A stretch of 64,000 nt of DNA from RGIG3009 sp045578425 (lineage in GTDB: Bacteria; Bacillota; Clostridia; Oscillospirales; Acutalibacteraceae). Numbering within the stretch: the first letter of the stretch is position 1; each line of letters opens with the position of its first letter. The notes under the pieces are model-generated. The model ran no database searches. It was not told the origin of the DNA and saw only the letters and a list, made by a program, of their open reading frames with translations. Below are positions 25,899-35,014 of this stretch, piece after piece. The translations under genes were made by a program, and so were the position numbers. The DNA lies in contig JAZNKF010000063.1 in NCBI GenBank assembly GCA_045578425.1, positions 1 to 64,000 of the forward strand, written 5' to 3'.

Positions 25899-26530
25899 AA
25901 AAAAGAATTTTTTCACTTTTTACCGTAATTTTGCTGTTGTTTTCCTTGGCGGGATGCGGTCGCAGACCAAAACCCACGCAAGGTGTTATCGGTACGTGGG
26001 AAAATACGGTGGATATCAGCGAATATTTGCGGTATTACTTGGGCGACAGTGTGTTTGCCGGGTACATTCAGTTGAGTGATATTCCGTTATATTTGTTATA
26101 TTCGTTCTCCGAGGACGGCACCTTTGCCGTGAAGGTGAACACGGAAAAAACGCAAAAAAGTTGGGACAAATTTTTGGATGCGATCGAAGAGGGCATGAAA
26201 GCCGCTTACAAAGCATCTAATCCCGACGGTTCTATTGACGAGTTTTTTGCCGCATACGAAAAGGATATGGGTTCCACCGTGCGTGAAACTTTGGAAGAAA
26301 AAAACAAAATGTCGACATTCATCGAGCCGTTTGAAAACAGTGGGTATTATGTAGTGCGTGGTAATCGCTTGTACCGCTCTGACAACCCACTGCAAATAAC
26401 GGATGAAACACCGTATGAAATTTTTTCCATTGAAAAATCGAAATTGACGATTCTTTCTTCCACCGACACATCGTTAACAACAGAAGAAAGACAGCAGTAT
26501 CCGTTTGAATTTTATTTTGTATCACCATAA
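25895..26530 (+). CDS. Predicted lipoprotein of unknown function
   Basis: 211 residues. The signal peptide MKKRIFSLFTVILLLFSLAGC has a lipobox LAGC. The mature part begins RRPKPTQGVIGTWENTVDISEYL, and GTW near the start resembles lipocalin-like or DUF-type lipoproteins that measure a model-like beta fold, but I cannot name a family. It is coupled to the esterase gene by a 4-nt overlap and followed 28 nt later by nagB. Confidence 0.8.
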   Translation: MKKRIFSLFTVILLLFSLAGCGRRPKPTQGVIGTWENTVDISEYLRYYLGDSVFAGYIQLSDIPLYLLYSFSEDGTFAVKVNTEKTQKSWDKFLDAIEEGMKAAYKASNPDGSIDEFFAAYEKDMGSTVRETLEEKNKMSTFIEPFENSGYYVVRGNRLYRSDNPLQITDETPYEIFSIEKSKLTILSSTDTSLTTEERQQYPFEFYFVSP

Positions 26531-26558
26531 CATTAACCATAAAAAAGGAGTCTTGGGT

Positions 26559-27275
26559 ATGAAAATCATCCGCACCAAAAACTATGAAGAAATGAGTTTT
26601 GAGGCCGCTAAAATCATGGCGGCGCAAATGGTGTTAAAGCCGCAAAGCGTGTTGGGTTTGGCAACCGGTTCGACACCGATTGGTATGTATGAGCAATTGG
26701 TAAAATGGAACAAAGAGGGAAAACTTGATTTTTCGCAAATCCGTTCAGTGAATTTGGACGAGTACTGCGGATTAGACGGCGAAAACGACCAAAGTTACCG
26801 TTATTTTATGAATCACCACTTATTTAATCATGTGAATATCGATATTAACAACACACACGTCCCCAACGGAAAAGCAGTCGATACGAAGGCTGAATGTGAG
26901 CGCTATGATGCGTTAATTGAAAGCTTAGGCGGTACGGATATCCAAGTACTGGGGATTGGACCTGACGGACACATTGGTTTTAATGAGCCGGATGCCGTCT
27001 TTACCAAATCGACACATCGTGTAGAACTTGACCCCAGCACAGTGGAGGCCAATGCGCGCTTCTTTGCTTCCATTGACGACGTGCCGCGTTTTGCCTTGAC
27101 CATGGGCATGGGCGGTATTATGTCGGCTAAAAAGATTTTGTTGATGGCAAACGGCACCAAGAAAAAGGAAATTTTGGAAAAAGCATTGTTTGGCCCCATC
27201 ACTCCCGAAATTCCTGCTTCGATTTTGCAACTTCACCCCGACGTTACCGTCATTTGTTGTGTGGAAAACGATTAA
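26559..27275 (+). CDS. nagB: Glucosamine-6-phosphate deaminase
   Basis: 238 residues, full length. It converts glucosamine-6-phosphate to fructose-6-phosphate and ammonia, feeding amino sugars into glycolysis. Motifs seen are GLATGSTPIGMYEQL, NLDEYCGL, LGIGPDGHIGFNEPD (active-site loop) and ALTMGMGGIMSAKKIL. AAAAAGGAG precedes the ATG at 26559. nagA is not adjacent. It fits a carbohydrate-use neighbourhood with the esterase and the glycoside-hydrolase-like gene. Confidence 0.96.
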   Translation: MKIIRTKNYEEMSFEAAKIMAAQMVLKPQSVLGLATGSTPIGMYEQLVKWNKEGKLDFSQIRSVNLDEYCGLDGENDQSYRYFMNHHLFNHVNIDINNTHVPNGKAVDTKAECERYDALIESLGGTDIQVLGIGPDGHIGFNEPDAVFTKSTHRVELDPSTVEANARFFASIDDVPRFALTMGMGGIMSAKKILLMANGTKKKEILEKALFGPITPEIPASILQLHPDVTVICCVEND

Positions 27276-27285
27276 CAGAGAGCAA

Positions 27286-27326
27286 AAAAAGGCACGGTGA
27301 AATTAAAGATTTCACCGTGCCTTTTT
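27286..27326. terminator. Bidirectional terminator, nagB / glycoside hydrolase
   Basis: GGCACGGTGAAA (27291-27302) pairs with 27310-27321, flanked by A-tract and T-tract that extend the stem, TTAAAGA loop. It lies between convergent stops at 27275 and 27335. Confidence 0.92.
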
Positions 27327-27334
27327 TATGTAGG

Positions 27335-29572
27335 TTATTTGGTTTCGATAGCCACCATAGCGTGACCGTTTACCTTGGGAACCGTAAACGAAACGGCACC
27401 ATCTTTTGCCACAAAGGGAAGCGGCGTTTTGTCGGGTATGCTGTAAACTGCGCTTACGTGGTCGATAGCCAAGGTGACAGGCACATCGCTGAGTACGATG
27501 GGCTCCTCCACAACGGCGGTGTTACCGCGTTTTTCGGGGCAGTAGCTGAGCAGGTGCAGCACATAGGTGCTGTCTTTTTTGGTCAGTGTGCTACGGGCAA
27601 ATGAGGGAATACCTGCCTCAATTAATTTTTGGTTGCACAAGTTGCGAATGGCGTTATCCACCATTTGTTTATAAACAAAGTAGGAATCGGCTTGATAACT
27701 GCGGAAGATTTTGGGACTGATGTGAATAACACTGCCGCTTTTTGCTGCCATGGAATAGCCGTCTTCTTTGGCATAGGGATAATATCCGAAATCCGCCAAA
27801 GAGGTATCAATGGCTTCGGCGGTAATATGGTCAGCCAAGTTTTCGGCAGTTTTGCCGAGCCTTAAAGCGGTACCGGCAACATAACTGCGAATGACCATAT
27901 CCGGTGTGTTGTTTGCCAAGCAGCCTTTTAGGCGGAAGAAAGAAATGGAGGATTCCACCGATTTACGTCCGATACGGGTATATCCAATACCGGGGGTGAC
28001 AATTTTCCCGCCGTTTTGCAAAAAGTTGCCGATGACTTCTTTGGCCTTATTGCTGAGGGTGACAGAGTTTGATAACAACACAATAGAATATTGGGACAAA
28101 TCGCTGTCGGCGTTGACAACGTCATAATCATAGCCGAAATATTGCAAAAGCCATTCGGTTTGCGCAGCAGTCATGCCCTCGGTGGGGAATTCCCCTGCGG
28201 CATTACCCGTAAATACACCCAGTTTTTTGGGTGCTGGGGCGTTGGGATTCCAGAACGGAGAAAGTTCACGTTCGGGAATGGGCTCAAAATCCCATTCGGG
28301 TAACGCAAAAGAGTTGCCGTCGGGAGTTAAGGCAGAGTTACCGGTAGAAAGCACTTTACCACCGTTTGCAATGTATTCCTTTATCTTTTGAGCGGTGGCT
28401 TCGTCCAGCGGCATTTCGTCCGGCAACAACAACAGTTTAAAGCGAGAAAAATCGTCATCGGCGGTGATGATGTCGCATTGATAGTTCAGTTCGTTGAGCA
28501 TACGTACAGCACCGGTATAAACGGTGTAGTCTCTGTCATGTTCAAAGAAGTGCGAGCGGCTTTTGCAAACAACACCGATTTCGGAAACAAAGGTAGCACC
28601 GTCGGTCCACGGTTCGGTGGGTTTGATTTGTTCGTAGATGGGTTTGACCATATCGAACAAACCTTTTTCCAACTTACCATACGGGTGCAAATGGTCACCG
28701 ATGGAAATCTCCGAGCCGTATGCCAAAGCGGAAAAAGCGTCGTATTCCAAAGCGGCTTTGGAAGCAATACCGCCAAAGTCACCCCACGAATTGTGAAAGC
28801 GCCCTGTCATGAAGACCGTCATGTCGTACAAGTTGCGGTTGAGTGCAACGCTGACAGGATACATATCGTAACCCCACGTGCTGAGTGTTTCCATTTCCAT
28901 GTGGGTGAGGGGGCTTTGTGTATCGTCTGGCCAAATGCGGTCAAAGTTGTTGACAAAGAAATATTTACCCTCGGGAATGACGGCACGCATACGGTGTGCC
29001 ATTTCTACTCTGGAAAGGTTATCAAACGTGATAACAGCGGCGGTGTCGTTGATATCGATGCCTTGTTCTGCCATTTTTTTGCGGCAAGCGTCGCAATAGC
29101 ACACCGGACCGAAGGAAAGACAGTCGGCAAAAATACCATCCACTTCCGGATAAAGGGTAAGAACTTCTTGGATTTCTGCCAACAAGTGTTCACCATACGG
29201 CGTGTTAAAGCACAAAGCACTGGTCTTGTGCGGGCGACCGTCGGTGCCTTTGCGCATCCATTCGGGGTGTGCGTTGGCGACAGCACCGCTGAGTACCGAA
29301 TTGAAATAGGCGGTAATACCAATATCACGTTTGTGACATTCTTTGATGATTTCGGGTAACAGACGTTGGCTGTTCTTTGACGGATAAGGAATCCCTACCT
29401 TGGTGGGATAGTACGAGTAGCCGCGGTTGCAACGGGCAAAAAAGTTAATGTAGCCTACATGGCTGTCTTGCAGGGTGTCTGCAAAGGCAGCAGCATTAAA
29501 TTTTTCACCCAAGCCTTCAATACCGGGCAAGGTATGAAAGTCGAAGTGGACAGCACGTTTCATTTTTTTCAT
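27335..29572 (-). CDS. Glycoside-hydrolase-like protein with beta-galactosidase-trimerisation-like domain
   Basis: 745 residues, no signal peptide. The N-terminal half looks like a TIM-barrel of the hypothetical glycosyl hydrolase (GHL6-like) type: RAVHFDFHTLPG, YFNSVLSGAVANAHPEWMRKG, VDGIFADCLSFGPVCYCDAC. The middle has a GH42-M-like trimerisation fold (FKLLLLPDEMPLDEATAQKIKEYIANGGKVLSTG), followed by a second such segment and a C-terminal beta domain ending VNGHAMVAIETK. Substrate unknown; a plant or host glycan is a guess. GGAGG precedes the ATG at 29572. The AraC regulator gene is next to it, and a decayed second copy lies at 30601-30907. Confidence 0.78.
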   Translation of the reverse strand: MKKMKRAVHFDFHTLPGIEGLGEKFNAAAFADTLQDSHVGYINFFARCNRGYSYYPTKVGIPYPSKNSQRLLPEIIKECHKRDIGITAYFNSVLSGAVANAHPEWMRKGTDGRPHKTSALCFNTPYGEHLLAEIQEVLTLYPEVDGIFADCLSFGPVCYCDACRKKMAEQGIDINDTAAVITFDNLSRVEMAHRMRAVIPEGKYFFVNNFDRIWPDDTQSPLTHMEMETLSTWGYDMYPVSVALNRNLYDMTVFMTGRFHNSWGDFGGIASKAALEYDAFSALAYGSEISIGDHLHPYGKLEKGLFDMVKPIYEQIKPTEPWTDGATFVSEIGVVCKSRSHFFEHDRDYTVYTGAVRMLNELNYQCDIITADDDFSRFKLLLLPDEMPLDEATAQKIKEYIANGGKVLSTGNSALTPDGNSFALPEWDFEPIPERELSPFWNPNAPAPKKLGVFTGNAAGEFPTEGMTAAQTEWLLQYFGYDYDVVNADSDLSQYSIVLLSNSVTLSNKAKEVIGNFLQNGGKIVTPGIGYTRIGRKSVESSISFFRLKGCLANNTPDMVIRSYVAGTALRLGKTAENLADHITAEAIDTSLADFGYYPYAKEDGYSMAAKSGSVIHISPKIFRSYQADSYFVYKQMVDNAIRNLCNQKLIEAGIPSFARSTLTKKDSTYVLHLLSYCPEKRGNTAVVEEPIVLSDVPVTLAIDHVSAVYSIPDKTPLPFVAKDGAVSFTVPKVNGHAMVAIETK

Positions 29573-29599
29573 AAATAATAACCTCCAAGGTTTATTGCA

Positions 29600-30487
29600 T
29601 TAAGGGGTGACGGAATGCGCATATTCGGTCATGGTCATACCGACACGAGCTTTAAACAATTTGGAAAAATAAACGGTGTCATACCCAAGCGAAGCCGCAA
29701 TTTCCGTAAACGTTTTCTCGCCGCTGCGAATCATAAATTTGGCTTCCTTGATTTTCAGGTCAATAAAGTAATCAATGACACCCATGCCCGTTTGGTGCCG
29801 AAACAGTTTTTTTAGATGCGAAACACTGTAACAAAAATGAGCGGCGATTTCTTCCAAAGTGAGTTTTTGTGAAAGATTTTCACTCAAAAAATTGGCAACT
29901 AATTCAGCGAGTTTAGCATTTTTATTTTGTGTGACATAAGATACGGCACGAGGCTCAATTTTGGTGCTGTTGCGGTTTTGGTACAGCGAAAGAAGCAACA
30001 ATTCCAATGCGTTAATAATCGTTTGCGTAACCACGGGGGATGTTTTATCAATAGGGAACAAAGGGTTTTGCGCAAAATCTCGGTTTTCTGATTGTAAGGC
30101 GGCATCGGCCTCTTCGGTGGCACGACGCAAGTGTTGACGTTCCGTAGCGTTCAGATGTAAGATTTTATGTTCAAAATATTGCATGAGGGGACTTTTACAG
30201 TCAAAGGAACAGACAATGAAGTTTGCGGGAGTGTTCTCCAATGTACGTACGGCATGAAATTCGTTGGGCTTATGAAAAGCGAGTTCACCGGCTTTTAATA
30301 TGTAGTGTTGTTCACCCGCGGTGATGAGCATTTGCCCTTTGTCAATATAGATACATTCCCAAAAGTTATGGCTTTCGCCGGGTGAGGAAAAATCGCGTGG
30401 ACTGCGGTAGGAGAAAGCACTGTATAGGGTGTTAATGTGCAACGGTCGTTTAAAAGATTGTTTTGGAAAAACAACGGTTTGCAACAA
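29600..30487 (-). CDS. AraC family transcriptional regulator
   Basis: 295 residues. An N-terminal cupin-like sensing domain (about 30-110: KGQMLITAGEQHYILKAGELAFHKPNEFHAV) is joined to a C-terminal double helix-turn-helix (LTLEEIAAHFCYSVSHLKKLFRHQTG and FTEIAASLGYDTVYFSKLFKARVGMTMTEY). The start is taken as the TTG at 30487 because AAAGGGGG lies just upstream and the promoter's -10 is at 30516-30521, which excludes the ATG at 30568. It lies 27 nt before the glycoside-hydrolase gene, so it probably activates that gene. Confidence 0.85.
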   Translation of the reverse strand: MLQTVVFPKQSFKRPLHINTLYSAFSYRSPRDFSSPGESHNFWECIYIDKGQMLITAGEQHYILKAGELAFHKPNEFHAVRTLENTPANFIVCSFDCKSPLMQYFEHKILHLNATERQHLRRATEEADAALQSENRDFAQNPLFPIDKTSPVVTQTIINALELLLLSLYQNRNSTKIEPRAVSYVTQNKNAKLAELVANFLSENLSQKLTLEEIAAHFCYSVSHLKKLFRHQTGMGVIDYFIDLKIKEAKFMIRSGEKTFTEIAASLGYDTVYFSKLFKARVGMTMTEYAHSVTP

Positions 30488-30515
30488 TTTCGCCCCCTTT
30501 AAATATCTTTTCACA

Positions 30516-30544
30516 AGTATAGCATAGGAAATCCGAACCCGCAA
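30516..30544 (-). promoter_or_regulatory. Promoter of the AraC gene
   Basis: Minus strand TTGCGG (30544-30539), 17-nt spacer ending TGC, TATACT (30521-30516), giving an extended -10. The sequence from the -10 onward, TATACTTGTGA, is repeated at the promoter of the decayed paralogue (30996-30986). Confidence 0.75.
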
Positions 30545-30555
30545 TGCTTTTTGAC

Positions 30556-30595
30556 AAAAAAGATGCACACAGCCCGAACTGTATGCATCTTTTTT
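30556..30595 (-). terminator. Terminator retained after the decayed hydrolase copy
   Basis: AGATGCA (30561-30567) with TGCATCT (30584-30590) and ACAG with CTGT inside, one C/A mismatch, CCCGAA loop, flanked by A and T tracts. Confidence 0.8.
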
Positions 30596-30600
30596 TTAGA

Positions 30601-30907
30601 TTATTTGGTTTCGATAGCCACCATGGCGTGACCGTTTACGTAGGGAATGGTAAACGAAACGGTATTGTCTTTTACGGTAAAGTCAATCGGTGTTTTGTCC
30701 GGTACGCTGTAAACAGCAGTTGCGTTTTCAATCGCCAAGGTAACGGGAACATTGTACAACTCGATAGGTTCTTCCACCACAGCGCTTTCGCCGCTATTCC
30801 GGGTGTTCCAAAGCAATGGCGGCGCATCAAACTTTTTTCCCAAAAAAATCTTCAACAGCGGGAAAGGTGTGAAACTCGAAGTGAAAAGCGCGTTTTATCT
30901 ATCTTAT
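30601..30907 (-). pseudogene. Decayed, internally deleted paralogue of the glycoside-hydrolase gene
   Basis: The 3' part encodes about 65 residues (SAVVEEPIELYNVPVTLAIE... VNGHAMVAIETK) nearly the same as the end of the gene at 27335-29572. The 5' part encodes KRAFHFEFHTFPAVED, matching its start (KRAVHFDFHTLPGIEG). Some 650 codons between are gone. The start ATG has become ATA (30907-30905), a TAG replaces the third codon, and a run of seven T on the coding strand (plus strand A-run 30842-30848) puts the two parts out of frame. Promoter and terminator are still present. It marks an old tandem duplication that collapsed. Confidence 0.88.
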
Positions 30908-30990
30908 GAATAAAAACCCCTAATATTTTGGAATTGTTTTAAGGATGCAAAAAACATTTTGACATCCCTTAATATCCTAATATCCTCACA

Positions 30991-31018
30991 AGTATAACAT
31001 TTTCCTCTTTTTTGTCAA
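30991..31018 (-). promoter_or_regulatory. Orphan promoter reading into the hydrolase remnant
   Basis: Minus strand TTGACA (31018-31013), 16-nt spacer, TATACT (30996-30991). Downstream is a direct repeat of AGGATATTA. It still points at the remnant, so a short non-coding transcript ending at 30556 is possible. Confidence 0.65.
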
Positions 31019-31053
31019 TCAATAAAAGGCCATCTTCTTTTTTTAAAAAAAAT

Positions 31054-31082
31054 GCGGTACATTCCCCTTGGGAATGTACCGC
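31054..31082 (-). terminator. Terminator of the str operon
   Basis: A 13-bp perfect stem, GCGGTACATTCCC (31054-31066) with 31070-31082. On the minus strand it is followed by ATTTTTTTT. Confidence 0.92.
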
Positions 31083-31099
31083 AGCAGCGTTACGAAAAA

Positions 31100-32299
31100 T
31101 TAGTTAATTTTGGTAACAACACCGGAACCGACAGTACGGCCGCCTTCACGGATAGCGAAGCGCAAACCTTCTTCGATAGCGATGGGGGTGATGAGTTCAA
31201 CGTCCATTTCTACGTTGTCACCGGGCATGCACATTTCGGTGCCTTCGGGCAAGTTGATAACACCGGTAACGTCGGTGGTACGGAAGTAGAATTGAGGACG
31301 ATAGTTGTTGAAGAACGGAGTATGACGGCCGCCTTCGTCCTTGGACAAGACGTAAACTTGACCATGGAATTTCGTGTGGGGGTTGATGGAACCGGGTTTG
31401 CAGAGAACTTGACCGCGTTCGATGTCGCTTCTTTGCACACCGCGCAACAAAGCGCCGATGTTGTCGCCGGCTTCTGCGTAGTCGAGGAGTTTACGGAACA
31501 TTTCGATACCGGTAACAACCGTCTTCGCACGTTCCTCGGTCAAACCGATGATTTCGACTTCGTCGGACATGTTCAATTGACCACGTTCCACACGGCCGGT
31601 AGCAACCGTACCACGACCGGTGATGGTGAACACGTCTTCAACAGGCATCAAGAAGGGTTTGTCGGTGGTACGTTCCGGATTGGGAATGTAGCTATCGACA
31701 GCATCCATCAATTCGTAGATGGGAGCATATTCAGCAGCGGAAGGATCGTTGGAAGCGCATTCCAAAGCCACCAAAGCGGAACCTTTAACGATAGGAGTAT
31801 CGTCGCCCGGGAATTCGTACTCGCTGAGCAATTCACGGATTTCCATTTCGACCAATTCGAGCAATTCGGGGTCGTCAACTTGGTCACATTTGTTCATGAA
31901 AACAACGATGTAGGGAACGCCAACCTGACGAGAAAGCAGGATGTGTTCACGAGTTTGGGGCATCGGACCGTCAGCAGCCGACACAACCAAGATAGCGCCG
32001 TCCATTTGAGCAGCACCGGTGATCATGTTTTTAACATAGTCAGCGTGGCCGGGGCAGTCAACGTGAGCATAGTGACGGTTGTCGGTTTCGTACTCAACGT
32101 GAGAAGTGTTGATGGTGATACCGCGTTCGCGCTCTTCGGGAGCTTTATCGATGTTTGCGTAATCGATGAAGTCAGCAGCGCCTTTGAGAGCCAACACTTT
32201 GGTGATGGCGGCGGTCAGAGTGGTTTTACCATGGTCAACGTGACCAATGGTACCAATGTTTACGTGGGGCTTATTTCTTTCGAACTTTGCTTTTGCCAT
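31100..32299 (-). CDS. tuf: Elongation factor Tu
   Basis: 399 residues. This GTPase delivers aminoacyl-tRNA to the ribosome. G1 is GHVDHGKTTL, G2 is in the RGITINTSHVEYE switch I, G3 DCPGHADY, G4 NKCD, and domains 2 and 3 follow (RGTVATGRVERGQ; VELITPIAIEEGLRFAIREGGRTVGSGVV). GGAGGAAATCACA precedes the ATG. It is the last gene of the str operon and has a probable extra promoter at 32358-32385, as is common for tuf. Confidence 0.99.
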   Translation of the reverse strand: MAKAKFERNKPHVNIGTIGHVDHGKTTLTAAITKVLALKGAADFIDYANIDKAPEERERGITINTSHVEYETDNRHYAHVDCPGHADYVKNMITGAAQMDGAILVVSAADGPMPQTREHILLSRQVGVPYIVVFMNKCDQVDDPELLELVEMEIRELLSEYEFPGDDTPIVKGSALVALECASNDPSAAEYAPIYELMDAVDSYIPNPERTTDKPFLMPVEDVFTITGRGTVATGRVERGQLNMSDEVEIIGLTEERAKTVVTGIEMFRKLLDYAEAGDNIGALLRGVQRSDIERGQVLCKPGSINPHTKFHGQVYVLSKDEGGRHTPFFNNYRPQFYFRTTDVTGVINLPEGTEMCMPGDNVEMDVELITPIAIEEGLRFAIREGGRTVGSGVVTKIN

Positions 32300-32357
32300 T
32301 GTGATTTCCTCCTTTTATTTAACCTCAAATAATAAGTGCTTGATTTCACTTAAAATT

Positions 32358-32385
32358 ATTCTACCATATTTTAGGCAAATTTCAA
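32358..32385 (-). promoter_or_regulatory. Probable internal tuf promoter
   Basis: Minus strand TTGAAA (32385-32380), 16-nt spacer, TAGAAT (32363-32358), in the 129-nt gap between fusA and tuf. Confidence 0.55.
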
Positions 32386-32428
32386 GCCTTTTTACAAAAG
32401 TTTTGAAAATGTGTATCCGACAAATTCC

Positions 32429-34507
32429 TTATTTTTTCGTGCGGGTAGAAATGATATCTTCCGCAATGTTTTTCGGAACTTCGGAGTAGTGGCTCGGTTC
32501 CATGACGTACTGACCGCGGCCTTGTGTGCGGGAACGCAGGTCGGTGGCATAACCGAACATTTGTGACAGCGGAACTTGAGCGTTGATCTGTTGCGCACCG
32601 GAAACAGCTTCCATACCTTGCATCAAACCACGGCGAGAGTTGATATCGCCGATAACGTCGCCCATGTATTCTTCCGGAACAATCACAACCACTTTCATAA
32701 TCGGCTCTAACAAAACGGGGTCTGCCTTGCGCATAGCTTCTTTAAAAGCCATGGAACCGGCAATCTTAAATGCCATTTCGGAAGAGTCAACTTCGTGGTA
32801 AGAACCGTCGTACAGCGTGACTTTGACGTCAACAACCGGGTAACCGGCAACCACACCGGATTGCATAGCGCCTTGGATACCGGCATCGACAGCGGGAATG
32901 TATTCCTTCGGAATAGCACCACCGACGATGGCGTTGACAAATTCGTAGCCTTTGCCGACTTCGTTGGGTTCCACTTTAATTTTAACGTGACCGTATTGAC
33001 CTTTACCGCCGGATTGACGGGCGTATTTGTTGTCAACGTCAGCCAGTTTGCGAATGGTTTCTTTGTAAGCAACCTGCGGAGCGCCTACGTCAGCTTCGAC
33101 TTTGAATTCACGCAACAGACGGTCCACAATGATTTCCAAGTGGAGTTCGCCCATACCGGCAATGATGGTTTGTCCGGTTTCTTCGTCGGTGTAGGTCTTG
33201 AAGGTGGGGTCTTCTTCGGCGAGTTTTGCCAAAGCAATACCCATTTTTTCTTGACCGGCTTTGGTTTTCGGTTCAATAGCTACGCGGATAACCGGTTCCG
33301 GGAATTCCATGGATTCCAAGATGACCGGGTGCTTTTCGTCGCACAGCGTGTCACCGGTGGTGGTGTTTTTCAGACCGACAGCCGCAGCAATATCACCGGC
33401 ATAAACCGTGTCGATATCTTGACGGTGGTTGGCGTGCATTTGCAGAATACGACCCATACGTTCGTCGTTGTCTTTGTTGGAGTTGTAAACCGTGGTGCCG
33501 GCGGTAATGGTACCGGAGTATACGCGGAAGAAGCACAACTTACCAACAAACGGGTCAGTAGCAATTTTAAATGCCAAAGCCGCAAACGGCTCATCGTCCG
33601 AAGAATGGCGTTCCATTTCTTCGCCGGTATCCGGATTGGTACCTTTGATAGCGGGAACATCCGTCGGAGCGGGCATGTAATCGATGATGGCATCCAACAA
33701 TTTTTGAACACCTTTGTTGCGATAGGAAGTACCGCAGGTGACAGGAATCATGGTGTTTGCCAACGTCGATTTACGGATGCAGGTTTTGATTTCGTCGATG
33801 GTGAGTTCTTCACCTTCGAAGTATTTTTCCATCAAAGCATCGTCTTGTTCTGCCACATGTTCAATCAATTCGGTACGGTATTGTTCGGCCTTTTCCAACA
33901 TGTCGGCGGGGATGTCCTCGCAACGAATGTCGGTACCTTTATCGTCGTAATAAACGTAGGCTTTCATTTCTACCAAGTCGATGATACCTTTGAAAGTATC
34001 TTCGGAACCGATGGGTAATTGAATCGGCACGGCGTTACATTTTAAGCGGTCGCGCATCATTTGCACAACGCGATAAAAGTCGGCGCCCATAATGTCCATT
34101 TTGTTCACGTATGCCATGCGGGGAACACGATATTCGTCAGCCTGACGCCATACGGTTTCAGACTGCGGTTCCACACCGCCTTTGGCACAGAACACGGTAA
34201 CGGAACCGTCCAAAACGCGCAACGAACGCTGCACTTCTACGGTGAAGTCCACGTGACCGGGGGTGTCAATGATGTTGACACGATGTTCTTTCCAAAAACA
34301 AGTGGTAGCAGCAGAGGTGATGGTAATACCACGCTCTTGTTCTTGCGCCATCCAGTCCATCGTGGCGGTACCGTCGTGGGTTTCGCCGATGCGGTGGTTG
34401 ATACCGGTGTAGTACAAGATACGCTCAGTCGTTGTCGTTTTACCGGCGTCGATGTGAGCCATGATACCAATATTTCTGGTCTTTTCAAGAGTGACTTGTC
34501 GTCCCAT
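32429..34507 (-). CDS. fusA: Elongation factor G
   Basis: 692 residues, full length. It catalyses ribosomal translocation. The GTPase motifs are AHIDAGKTTTTERIL, RGITITSAATT, DTPGHVDF and NKMD. Domains II to V are complete, ending in the conserved GYATDLRSRTQGRGQYVMEPSHYSEVP. AAGGAGGAATAATCA precedes the ATG. It lies 36 nt after rpsG in the str operon. Confidence 0.99.
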   Translation of the reverse strand: MGRQVTLEKTRNIGIMAHIDAGKTTTTERILYYTGINHRIGETHDGTATMDWMAQEQERGITITSAATTCFWKEHRVNIIDTPGHVDFTVEVQRSLRVLDGSVTVFCAKGGVEPQSETVWRQADEYRVPRMAYVNKMDIMGADFYRVVQMMRDRLKCNAVPIQLPIGSEDTFKGIIDLVEMKAYVYYDDKGTDIRCEDIPADMLEKAEQYRTELIEHVAEQDDALMEKYFEGEELTIDEIKTCIRKSTLANTMIPVTCGTSYRNKGVQKLLDAIIDYMPAPTDVPAIKGTNPDTGEEMERHSSDDEPFAALAFKIATDPFVGKLCFFRVYSGTITAGTTVYNSNKDNDERMGRILQMHANHRQDIDTVYAGDIAAAVGLKNTTTGDTLCDEKHPVILESMEFPEPVIRVAIEPKTKAGQEKMGIALAKLAEEDPTFKTYTDEETGQTIIAGMGELHLEIIVDRLLREFKVEADVGAPQVAYKETIRKLADVDNKYARQSGGKGQYGHVKIKVEPNEVGKGYEFVNAIVGGAIPKEYIPAVDAGIQGAMQSGVVAGYPVVDVKVTLYDGSYHEVDSSEMAFKIAGSMAFKEAMRKADPVLLEPIMKVVVIVPEEYMGDVIGDINSRRGLMQGMEAVSGAQQINAQVPLSQMFGYATDLRSRTQGRGQYVMEPSHYSEVPKNIAEDIISTRTKK

Positions 34508-34543
34508 TGATTATTCCTCCTTCTTCCATAATGCGGCAAAAAA

Positions 34544-35014
34544 TTACCAGCGGAAATGAGCAAATGCTTTATTTGCTTCCGCCATTTTGTGGGTGTCGTC
34601 GCGTTTCTTCGCGGCGCCGCCGTTGCCGTTGATGGCATCGAGGATTTCACCGGCCAAGCGTTCCTTCATGGTACGCTCGGAACGGGTACGCGAATAGGTG
34701 GTCAACCAACGCAAACCCAAGGTTTGACGGCGGTCGGGACGAACCTCGATCGGAACTTGATACGTAGCACCGCCGACACGGCGAGCTTTTACCTCTAACA
34801 GAGGCATAATGTTTTCCATAGCTTGTTCGAAAACTTCCAACGGTTCGTTACCGGTTTTTTCACGGATGATTTCGAATGCTTCGTACACGATTTTTTGGGC
34901 AATACCCTTTTTACCGTCGTACATTACGTTATTGATGAGTCTGGTCACCAATTTGGAATTGTAAAGCGGGTCGGGCAAAACATCGCGTTTTGCGATAGAA
35001 CCTCTTCTCGGCAC
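34544..35014 (-). CDS. rpsG: 30S ribosomal protein S7
   Basis: 156 residues when started at the GTG at 35014, which follows GGAGGGAAGTAAA and gives the conserved N-terminus PRRGSIAKRDVLPDP. A longer frame to 35065 has no ribosome site and is rejected. S7 nucleates assembly of the 3' domain of 16S rRNA. Core segments YNSKLVTRLINNVMYDGKKG, VGGATYQVPIEV and AEANKAFAHFRW are present. Confidence 0.98.
   Translation of the reverse strand: MPRRGSIAKRDVLPDPLYNSKLVTRLINNVMYDGKKGIAQKIVYEAFEIIREKTGNEPLEVFEQAMENIMPLLEVKARRVGGATYQVPIEVRPDRRQTLGLRWLTTYSRTRSERTMKERLAGEILDAINGNGGAAKKRDDTHKMAEANKAFAHFRW

Noticed and set aside
28388..29359. 323-codon open frame on the plus strand opposite the glycoside-hydrolase gene
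   Set aside because: No ribosome site or domain; the minus-strand gene is well supported by its paralogous remnant.
31052..32332. 426-codon open frame on the plus strand opposite tuf
   Set aside because: A mirror of EF-Tu codon use; it crosses the str operon terminator and has no recognisable domain.
32795..34018. 407-codon open frame on the plus strand opposite fusA
   Set aside because: Antisense to intact EF-G with repetitive Phe/Val/Gly composition typical of such shadows.
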